From an uncultured Senegalimassilia sp. (GTDB lineage: Bacteria > Actinomycetota > Coriobacteriia > Coriobacteriales > Eggerthellaceae): DNA of 12,683 nucleotides. Numbering within the stretch: position 1 is the first letter of the stretch; every line of letters starts with the position of its first letter. The notes below the pieces were generated by a model. The model was not told the DNA's origin. It saw nothing but the letters and a program-made list of their open reading frames with translations, and made no database searches. The stretch is taken from assembly GCA_934661765.1 (NCBI GenBank), contig CAKUJT010000070.1, positions 1 through 12,683 on the forward strand. The letters run 5' to 3'. Both the position numbers and the translations under genes were made by a program. Below, in pieces: positions 7,123 through 12,683 of this stretch.

Positions 7123-8694
7123 ATGAAACACGTCTTTTCCAGAGAGAAAACAGCGCCGGTTGTGTCCACGCGCCAGGGAAAGGTGCGGGGGTACTGCTAT
7201 GATGACCTGGTGATTTTTAAAGGGATCCCCTATGCGCAGGCCAAGCGGTTTCATGCGCCCCAGCCAGTGGCTCCCTGGGCAGGGATATTTGACGCCGGCA
7301 GCTATGGAATGGTTTGCCCGCTGCTGGAAAAGGACAAGCCCAATGGCGAGGTGCTGATCCCACACCGCTACTGGCCTACGGATGAGAACTGCCAGAACCT
7401 GAACATCTGGACGCCCGGCGTGGATGACGGCAAGCGGCCGGTGCTGGTGTGGCTTCACGGCGGCGGCTTTTCCGCCGGTTCGTCCATTGAGCAGGTGGCC
7501 TACGACGGCGCGAATATGGCAAGGCTGGGCAATGTGGTCGTGGTCTCCGTAAATCACCGGCTGAATATCCTGGGTTACTTTGACCTTTCCGAGTATGGCG
7601 AGGAATACGCAAACTCCGGCAACGCCGGCGGCGACGATATCATCGCGGCGCTTTCCTGGGTCCATGACAACATTGCGGCCTTTGGCGGCGACCCGGAATG
7701 TGTTACGGTGTTCGGCCAGTCCGGCGGCGGTGCCAAGGTCACCACGCTGCTGCAATCTCCCGCCGCCGACGGCCTGTATGCCCGCGGCATGGTGATGAGC
7801 GGCGTCGTCGGGAAAATGCTGGTTTCGGAGGAAACCAGTGCCAAGCCCTTGGCGGAGGCCATGATGCGGGAGCTGGGTGTCAAGACCGTCCGGGAAATGG
7901 AGACCGTGGATTATTTCTTCCTGGCCAGAGCTTACCGCAAGGTCAGCCCTGAGCTGCAGCGGCAGGGGAAATACGTGGGCTGCGCTCCCCGCAAAAATGA
8001 CTACTATTACGGCGACCCGGTGGAGTATGGCTTCCGCAAGGAGACCAGCCATATCCCGCTGCTGGTGGGCTCCGTATTCGGGGAATTCACCTCCTTCAAG
8101 GCGGCCGCCTATGACCGAAATGTCATGACCGAGGAAGAGCAGATGCAGGCGCTGGAGGAGACGCTGGGCAAGAAATCCGTCGGGAAGCTGCTGCCTCTGT
8201 TCCGCAGCACGTACCCCCGGCGCGCGCCCATTGACCTGCTGCGGCTGGACTTCCTGTTCCGCGCCCCGGAGCATCCGTATCTGGCAGCGCGGGCCAAGCT
8301 GAACCGCAGCACCTGGTCGTATCTGTTTGACATGGATCAGCCGGTGGACGGCGGAAGCACTCCCTGGCACTGCTGCGATATCCCATACTTTTTTCACAAT
8401 CTGGATCTGGTGGAGTATCCCCATGGGGAGACCCAGCCCGAAAATCTGGCGCAGACCCTGGAGCACGCCATGTTTGAAAGCCTGATGGCCTTCGCCCGCA
8501 CCGGCAATCCCCAGGTTCCACAGCTTCCGCAGTGGCCTGCCTGTGAAGATGGCAAGGAGTATACCATGATTCTGGACGACGATCCCAGAGTGGGGGAAAA
8601 CTTTGACCATGAGCTGGTCCCGCTGGCCGGGGAGCTTATGATGGATGCATTCCAAAAGGCCATGGAGAAGGATAGAGAAGCCCTGCAGCATTGA
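7123..8694 (+). CDS. Type B carboxylesterase (alpha/beta hydrolase), intact
   Basis: This 523-residue enzyme of the carboxylesterase/para-nitrobenzyl esterase family hydrolyses ester bonds. The oxyanion-hole motif is HGGGF (112-116). The triad is visible as Ser200 in FGQSGGG, Glu321 in SVFGEF and His416 in WHCCDIPYFF. The N-terminal VSTRQGKVRG and FKGIPYA are standard for the family. No signal peptide is seen, so it should be cytoplasmic. I start it at the ATG at 7123 (AGGAAG upstream) rather than at the GTG at 7105, which overlaps the stop of the preceding gene and lacks a ribosome site. It follows the AllA-like gene by 14 bases, so it was probably part of the same operon, perhaps removing acyl groups from the sugar substrate (inference). 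Unlike its five upstream neighbours it has no frame damage. Natural substrate unknown. Confidence 0.92.
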   Translation: MKHVFSREKTAPVVSTRQGKVRGYCYDDLVIFKGIPYAQAKRFHAPQPVAPWAGIFDAGSYGMVCPLLEKDKPNGEVLIPHRYWPTDENCQNLNIWTPGVDDGKRPVLVWLHGGGFSAGSSIEQVAYDGANMARLGNVVVVSVNHRLNILGYFDLSEYGEEYANSGNAGGDDIIAALSWVHDNIAAFGGDPECVTVFGQSGGGAKVTTLLQSPAADGLYARGMVMSGVVGKMLVSEETSAKPLAEAMMRELGVKTVREMETVDYFFLARAYRKVSPELQRQGKYVGCAPRKNDYYYGDPVEYGFRKETSHIPLLVGSVFGEFTSFKAAAYDRNVMTEEEQMQALEETLGKKSVGKLLPLFRSTYPRRAPIDLLRLDFLFRAPEHPYLAARAKLNRSTWSYLFDMDQPVDGGSTPWHCCDIPYFFHNLDLVEYPHGETQPENLAQTLEHAMFESLMAFARTGNPQVPQLPQWPACEDGKEYTMILDDDPRVGENFDHELVPLAGELMMDAFQKAMEKDREALQH

Positions 8695-8738
8695 TGTTAC
8701 AGCCGTGAGAGATGGAGAGAGAGAAGACAGGAGTTAGC

Positions 8739-10139
8739 GTGAATCTGAATCGTTTGTTTTCGGCCCAGGATATGACCGTGGGAAAGCCCTGGCGTCAGAT
8801 CGTTCAATTTGCCGTGCCGATGCTGGTGGGAAATCTTGCGCAGCAGCTTTACAACACGGTGGACACCATCGTGGTGGGAAAATATGTGGGAGACAATGCG
8901 CTGTCCGCCGTGGGAAGCGCTTCGCCCATTCTGAATCTGATGCTGGCGCTGTTCGTTGGCGTGTCTACCGGCGCGGGGATCGTTGTGTCCCAGCATTACG
9001 GTGCCAAGGACCGGGAGGCGCTGGCGCAGTCTATCGGCAACTGCCTGACGCTGGCGCTGATCGCCTCCGTGATTACCATGGTCATTGGCCCGCTGATGAC
9101 CATGCCCCTGCTGCGGCTGCTGAATACGCCTGCGTCGATCATTGCCTGGTGCCGGGATTATCTGGTGATCTTCTTCGTGGGCGCGGCCGGATTCACATTC
9201 TATAATGTCCTGTCGGGCATCCTGCGGGGCCTGGGAGATTCTCTTTCCGCGCTTCTGTTCCTGATCGTTGCCACGATTCTGAATATCTTCCTGGATATCT
9301 GGTTCGTGGCGGGCTTCCAGATGGGCGTGGCGGGCGTATCCCTGGCCACGATTTTGGCGCAGATCATTTCTGCCATGTGCTGCCTGTGGAAGCTGCTTCG
9401 GATGCAGGATATTTTCCGCCTGAAAAAGGAGCATTTGCGGCTGAAAAAGGACTGCGCGCTGCGGATCATTCAAATCGGAATTCCCTCCGGGATCACCCAG
9501 GCCATTTTTTCCGTGTCCATGCTGGTGGTGCAGAGCCTGACCAATTCATTGGGAGAAATGGTCATTGCCTGCAATGTGATCGTCATGCGGGTGGATGGCT
9601 TTGCCATGATGCCCAATATGACCTTTGGCAATGCCATGAGCGTGTACGCCGGGCAAAATGTTGGCGCGGGAAAGCTCAAGCGGGTAGAGGACGGCGCAAA
9701 GCAGGGCCTGCTGCTGGCCGTCTGCGTGTCGGCGGCGATCACCGTGCTGCTGTTGCTGATGGGCCATCACCTGATGCGCCTGTTCACCCAGACGGAGGCA
9801 CTGATCGAGCTGTCAACGCGGATGCTGCGGATCCTGGCAGTGGGCTATATCGCAATAGCCGTAAGCCAGGTGCTGGGCGGTGTGATGCGCGGCGCAGGCG
9901 ACACGGTGACACCCATGTGGCTGAGCCTGATTTCCACGGTATTTCTGAGGATCCCCCTGGCCTATGCCCTGGCCTGGCTGACGCGCGGCCCGGAATATCC
10001 CAACGGCCGCCCCGAAGCCCTCTTCGGCTCCATGCTCATCACCTGGACCATCGGTGCCGGCCTGCATGCCATCGCCTACCGTTCCAAAGTCTGGAAACGA
10101 AAGCTCACGGAAAAACAAGTAACGCAGGAAACAATGTGA
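8739..10139 (+). CDS. MATE family efflux transporter
   Basis: A 466-residue, very hydrophobic protein with about 12 membrane spans in two repeated halves, typical of multidrug and toxin extrusion (MATE) transporters that exchange sodium or protons for organic cations. The opening FSAQDMTVGKPWRQIVQFAVPMLVGNLAQQLYN stretch (the IPxLxGN-type first helix) and FVGVSTGAGIVVSQ, GDTVTP and MRGAG segments are family-typical. I prefer the GTG at 8739, with AGGAG five bases upstream, over the in-frame ATG at 8712, whose upstream bases contain no usable ribosome site. The gene lies 44 bases after the esterase stop with no visible promoter, so co-transcription is likely. It is followed by a clear terminator. 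The exported compound is unknown. Confidence 0.92.
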   Translation: MNLNRLFSAQDMTVGKPWRQIVQFAVPMLVGNLAQQLYNTVDTIVVGKYVGDNALSAVGSASPILNLMLALFVGVSTGAGIVVSQHYGAKDREALAQSIGNCLTLALIASVITMVIGPLMTMPLLRLLNTPASIIAWCRDYLVIFFVGAAGFTFYNVLSGILRGLGDSLSALLFLIVATILNIFLDIWFVAGFQMGVAGVSLATILAQIISAMCCLWKLLRMQDIFRLKKEHLRLKKDCALRIIQIGIPSGITQAIFSVSMLVVQSLTNSLGEMVIACNVIVMRVDGFAMMPNMTFGNAMSVYAGQNVGAGKLKRVEDGAKQGLLLAVCVSAAITVLLLLMGHHLMRLFTQTEALIELSTRMLRILAVGYIAIAVSQVLGGVMRGAGDTVTPMWLSLISTVFLRIPLAYALAWLTRGPEYPNGRPEALFGSMLITWTIGAGLHAIAYRSKVWKRKLTEKQVTQETM

Positions 10140-10156
10140 TGCCCTTGTGGTAAAAG

Positions 10157-10197
10157 GAAACGGCTGCCTCCTGAATTCGGGAGTGCAGCCGTTTTTT
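10157..10197. terminator. Bidirectional terminator between convergent genes
   Basis: CGGCTGC (10161-10167) pairs with GCAGCCG (10185-10191), with an inner CTCC/GGAG stem. The plus strand ends in T6 (10192-10197). The minus strand reads into a T-rich stretch (TTTCCTTTTA), so it could also serve mmdB. It lies between the MATE stop at 10139 and the mmdB stop at 10203. Confidence 0.88.
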
Positions 10198-10202
10198 GCC
10201 GC

Positions 10203-11414
10203 TTATTGGAATAAGAGAAGCAGGATCCCTGCCGCAACGGCGGAGCCGATCACACCGGCTACATTCGGACCCATTGCACGCATCAGAAGGAAATTGGAGG
10301 GATTGGCCCGCTGGCCCTCTCTGTTGGATACCCGGGCAGCCATTGGGACAGCGGATACGCCGGCGGAGCCAATCAGAGGGTTGACCTGATCGCGGGTGAG
10401 GATGCGCATGACCTGACCGCCCAGCAGACCGCCGGCTGTGGAGATTCCAAAGGCAACCACACCTAAAACCACGATTTTCAGTGTTTGTGCAGTCAGAAAG
10501 TTGGAGCCGACCATGGTTGCACCCACGGAGGTGGATAAAAGCACCGTGATGATGTTCATCATCGCATTTTGAACAGTATCAGAAAGACGATCGGTGCAGC
10601 CGGTTTCCCGCAGCAGATTCCCAAGCATCAGACTGCCAACCAAGGGCGCGGTATCCGGCAGCAGTAACGCAACGAAAATAGTTACCATAACGGGGAAGAT
10701 GATCCGCTCCGTCTTAGAAACCCTGCGCGTCTGTACCATCTTGATTTTACGCTGCCGGTCAGTGGTCAGCAGCCGCATAATGGGCGGCTGAATCAGGGGG
10801 ATCAAGGCCATGTAGGAATATGCGGCGACGGCAATGGCGTCCAGCAGATGCGGCGCAAGCTGGGTAGTTAGGAAAATCGCTGTTGGTCCGTCAGCGCCGC
10901 CGATAATGCCGATGGAGGCCGCCTGCGGGCCGGTGAAGCCAAGGCAAATTCCACCGAAGAAGGCGGCAAACACGCCCAACTGCGCGGCAGCGCCCAAAAG
11001 AAGGTTCCTTGGGTTGGACAGCAGCGGCCCAAAGTCTGTCATAGCACCTACTCCCATGAAGATCAGACATGGGTAGAGACTGGTCTTTACGCCAATATAG
11101 AAAATGTCCAGAAGTCCGCCCTCCCGCAGGATCTGTCCAAAGCTATGATAGCCGGGACCTGTGGGATCCATAAAAGCATCCCACAGCACCTGGTGGTATA
11201 GGCCTGCATTGGGCAGATTGGTCAACAGGCAGCCGAAGGCAATGCCGACCAGCAGAAGCGGTTCAAATTTCTTAACAATGGCGAGATACAGCAGCACACA
11301 GGCGATCACCAGCATGATGAGACTTTGCCAGCCGGTGGCTGATGTGAACCCGGAAGCGATTGCGGCAAAGCCGGAATCGGCCCACAGATTCAGAAGAATT
11401 GCGCCAATGTCCAT
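10203..11414 (-). CDS. mmdB: Sodium-translocating decarboxylase beta subunit
   Basis: This 403-residue membrane protein is the carboxybiotin decarboxylase and sodium channel of the oxaloacetate/methylmalonyl-CoA/glutaconyl-CoA decarboxylase family. It releases CO2 from carboxybiotin and drives sodium out of the cell. The family signature [10 protein letters not shown] is at 172-181, with Asp175 matching the conserved sodium-site aspartate, and [19 protein letters not shown] near the C-terminus is also typical. Hydrophobic segments occur throughout. The ATG at 11414 has GGGAGGG just upstream and starts 12 bases after mmdC, so it is translated from the same transcript. I use the mmd name because the adjacent carboxyltransferase remnant is MmdA-like; oadB or gcdB would be equally compatible with this subunit alone. 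No damage is seen. Confidence 0.93.
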   Translation of the reverse strand: MDIGAILLNLWADSGFAAIASGFTSATGWQSLIMLVIACVLLYLAIVKKFEPLLLVGIAFGCLLTNLPNAGLYHQVLWDAFMDPTGPGYHSFGQILREGGLLDIFYIGVKTSLYPCLIFMGVGAMTDFGPLLSNPRNLLLGAAAQLGVFAAFFGGICLGFTGPQAASIGIIGGADGPTAIFLTTQLAPHLLDAIAVAAYSYMALIPLIQPPIMRLLTTDRQRKIKMVQTRRVSKTERIIFPVMVTIFVALLLPDTAPLVGSLMLGNLLRETGCTDRLSDTVQNAMMNIITVLLSTSVGATMVGSNFLTAQTLKIVVLGVVAFGISTAGGLLGGQVMRILTRDQVNPLIGSAGVSAVPMAARVSNREGQRANPSNFLLMRAMGPNVAGVIGSAVAAGILLLLFQ

Positions 11415-11426
11415 TGGAGTCCCTCC

Positions 11427-11819
11427 CTATGCGAACGTGAACAGGGGTGCGTTGGTATCTACGGTTGCCCCCTTGCTGACAAGCACCTGGGTAATCGTTC
11501 CGTCGCAGGAAGCCATGATCTCATTTTCCATTTTCATGGCTTCCAGTATACATAGAACGGCCCCGGCCGTCACAGCCTGTCCGGGTACGACGTTGACCTT
11601 CAGAATGCTGCCGGGCATGGGAGCTGTCACGGTCTGTCCGTCCGTCGGAGCCGGAGCCTTTGCAGCTGGCGCGGCGGCGGGGGGGACTGGCTCTGCGACT
11701 GTGTGGACAGGGGAGGAGGGAACTGCGGGAGAGCTGTGCATGCTCCCGTTAAGTTCCTCAACTTCTACAATGTGTTCAATGCTCTGAATACGGATGCGGA
11801 ATGTTTTAACTTTTCCCAT
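11427..11819 (-). CDS. mmdC: Biotin carrier subunit of the decarboxylase
   Basis: A 130-residue biotinyl carrier protein that shuttles the carboxyl group from the carboxyltransferase to the beta subunit. After a short N-terminal strand region there is an Ala/Pro-rich flexible linker (about residues 33-60), then the biotinyl domain (about 62-130) with the biotinylation motif EAMKM, Lys96 being the modified residue. The domain is complete to its end (NAPLFTFA). The ATG at 11819 begins two bases after the mmdD stop, and its GAGGAG ribosome site lies inside the end of mmdD, showing tight translational coupling. The linker bases are repetitive and GC-rich, as usual. Intact. Confidence 0.93.
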   Translation of the reverse strand: MGKVKTFRIRIQSIEHIVEVEELNGSMHSSPAVPSSPVHTVAEPVPPAAAPAAKAPAPTDGQTVTAPMPGSILKVNVVPGQAVTAGAVLCILEAMKMENEIMASCDGTITQVLVSKGATVDTNAPLFTFA

Positions 11820-11821
11820 TT

Positions 11822-12157
11822 TTATCTCTCCTCATTGTTGTGCAAAGCGTCGATTCGAGCGGAACGGCACCACTCTGATTCTCTGTTTTGCGTTGTTCGA
11901 ATCTCCCGAATGACAATTTCGTCGATCCGTTTTCCCAGATAGGCGGCAATTGCGGCGGTAATTATCAGCATATCTGGGTTCTTTGCCTGTGCTTGCACGG
12001 CTTCCGAATTGCCCGATGGATGACGGAAGCTCTTCCTTTGGAATACGGCAAGAATATCGATGGCGAAGGAGATCACCAATAGTACGGCAAAAATCACAAT
12101 CATACTGAACACACAAATAACCGCTGCCTGACCAATCGAGACATTATCTCCAAGCAA
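11822..12157 (-). CDS. mmdD: Decarboxylase delta/gamma subunit (OadG/MmdD-like), TTG start
   Basis: A small single-span membrane protein of 111 residues that anchors and assembles the sodium-pump decarboxylase. One membrane helix (about residues 9-36, VICVFSMIVIFAVLLVISFA) is followed by a polar linker and the family-typical C-terminal stretch IITAAIAAYLGKR and EIVIREIR. No ATG fits: the frame has a TTG at 12157 with AAAGGAGG (12166-12173) eight bases upstream, which decides the start. A longer reading to 12253 would overlap the mmdA remnant in another frame and has no ribosome site. The gene lies 16 bases after the mmdA stop. The last 20 or so residues (WCRSARIDALHNNEER) extend beyond the usual conserved end. 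Confidence 0.82.
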   Translation of the reverse strand: MLGDNVSIGQAAVICVFSMIVIFAVLLVISFAIDILAVFQRKSFRHPSGNSEAVQAQAKNPDMLIITAAIAAYLGKRIDEIVIREIRTTQNRESEWCRSARIDALHNNEER

Positions 12158-12173
12158 ATATGACCCCTCCTTT

Positions 12174-12308
12174 CTACAAGGGGATGTTTCCGTGCTTTTT
12201 CCGTGGACGGGATTCCTGTTTGCCTTCCAGCGCAAACAGGGCTCCGATAACACGCTGACGGGTCTGCTCCGGCATAATCACATCGTCCACATATGGCTGT
12301 CCTCGCGT
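12174..12308 (-). pseudogene. mmdA: C-terminal remnant of methylmalonyl-CoA decarboxylase alpha subunit
   Basis: The minus strand encodes about 44 codons ending at TAG (12174-12176): RGQPYVDDVIMPEQTRQR, then VIGALFALEGKQESRPRKKHGNIPL. The YVDDVI, TRQRVI and RPxKKHGNIPL elements are the characteristic end of the biotin-dependent carboxyltransferase of the MmdA/PccB family. A complete subunit is about 500 residues. Upstream of about 12308 the frame soon meets TAA, and none of the other frames up to 12683 resembles the rest of the enzyme, so about 90 per cent of the gene is gone. The mmdA-mmdD-mmdC-mmdB order is the standard one. No promoter for the remaining operon is evident on this strand. 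Confidence 0.8.
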
Positions 12309-12362
12309 GGGTCGCTCTGTTTACGCTGACACAGCTGGGCTGGGCATAAATATCCTTCGAAG

Positions 12363-12478
12363 AATCTTCCGCTGTTACGGAAAGATTGCGCAAGTCTCAC
12401 GGCAAAGCGCCCCGTGCCTCCATTTGGGAGACTCGGGGCCGCACGATGCTGGCATGTCTGCGGTATGGAGCGGCAGAC
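12363..12478. other. Three tandem hairpins
   Basis: Stem one: AATCTTCCG (12363-12371) with CGGAAAGATT (12378-12387), one bulged A. Stem two: GCCCCG (12409-12414) with CGGGGC (12434-12439), with an inner CTCC/GGAG. Stem three: GTCTGC (12456-12461) with GCAGAC (12473-12478). They are not followed by T tracts, so they are not ordinary terminators. I do not recognise a known riboswitch or RNA family here. Confidence 0.5.
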
Positions 12479-12503
12479 GGAGAAGGGGAGATACAAAAAG
12501 CAC

Positions 12504-12532
12504 TTGCAAAGCGAAGAAAGCTTTGTTATAAT
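12504..12532 (+). promoter_or_regulatory. Strong sigma-70-type promoter reading to the right
   Basis: TTGCAA (12504-12509) and a perfect TATAAT (12527-12532) are separated by 17 bases. Transcription would start near 12539 and run out of the window. GGAG and GAAAGG occur before the ATG at 12565, but that frame ends after six codons, so the transcript's product is beyond the window, is a leader peptide or is untranslated. Confidence 0.7.
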
Positions 12533-12683
12533 AGTCCCATTAAATTTAGATTGGAGTTGAAAGGATGCGTCACACTTCTTGCTGATCGTTTGGGCAATCA
12601 ACGTAAAGCGGTGAAAGAGCCGCGTGTGGTTGTTGTGCCCTGATGCAGGAAGGTGTGCGCCGTTTTCAGCTGACATGGAGTCT

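Larger units (their letters stand above)
12309..12683. other. Stretch with no recognisable gene
   Basis: No frame in these 375 bases gives a protein I recognise, on either strand. It holds three consecutive hairpins and one strong promoter, listed separately. The first ATG after that promoter (12565, preceded by GAAAGG) encodes only six codons, MRHTSC, before TGA. The region may be a deletion scar joining the mmd operon to unrelated DNA. Confidence 0.6.

Noticed and set aside
7060..8691. 543-residue minus-strand open frame opposite the esterase
   Set aside because: Low-complexity, His/Gln/Arg-rich translation with no domain; a by-product of codon usage in the GC-rich esterase gene, which has a complete catalytic triad.
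8697..9473. 258-residue minus-strand frame opposite the MATE gene
   Set aside because: Translation rich in Gln, His and Arg, typical of an antisense of membrane-protein codons.
12386..12643. 85-residue plus-strand frame across the promoter at 12504-12532
   Set aside because: It spans a near-consensus promoter, has no ribosome site and its sequence resembles no family.
1..12683. CRISPR array, tRNA, rRNA, insertion sequence or transposase
   Set aside because: No regularly spaced repeats, cloverleaf, rRNA sequence or transposase motif was seen on either strand.

Overview
The window looks like chromosome from a GC-rich anaerobic Firmicute, probably a gut clostridium of the Oscillospiraceae type. 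That placement is an inference from AGGAGG-type ribosome sites, clostridial-style protein families and a sodium-pumping decarboxylase cluster; no rRNA or tRNA is present to confirm it.

Layout, left to right. (a) 1-1620: two divergent single genes, a DUF5131 (phage Gp37/Gp68-type) Fe-S protein running off the left edge and a GNAT/YoaP-type acetyltransferase. (b) 1675-1909: a hairpin and the leader of the next operon. (c) 1910-7108: a plus-strand sugar-catabolism operon (GH31 alpha-glycosidase, class II ketose-bisphosphate aldolase, PfkB sugar kinase, L-fucose-isomerase-like protein, ureidoglycolate-lyase/AllA-like protein). All five genes are broken: I see five single-base frame errors, one in-frame stop, one large in-frame deletion, one gene-gene fusion and one missense change in a catalytic motif. 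(d) 7123-10139: two intact genes on the same strand, a type B carboxylesterase and a MATE efflux transporter, closed by a hairpin terminator. (e) 10203-12308, minus strand: the membrane and biotin-carrier part of a sodium-translocating (methylmalonyl-CoA type) decarboxylase, mmdD-mmdC-mmdB, preceded by only the last ~44 codons of the carboxyltransferase gene mmdA. (f) 12309-12683: no recognisable gene, three tandem hairpins and a strong plus-strand sigma-70-type promoter.

How the genes would work together: the ancestral operon in (c) has the order glycosidase, aldolase, kinase, isomerase. This fits release of a sugar from an alpha-glycoside, aldose-ketose isomerisation, phosphorylation and aldol cleavage; the sugar cannot be named from this sequence. 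In its present form the pathway is probably dead. In (e) the sodium pump keeps its membrane channel and biotin carrier but not its local carboxyltransferase, so it could work only with a transferase encoded elsewhere.

I see no convincing new defence, mobile or regulatory system. The most notable signal is how closely the gene damage clusters in one operon and in mmdA while the neighbours stay intact.
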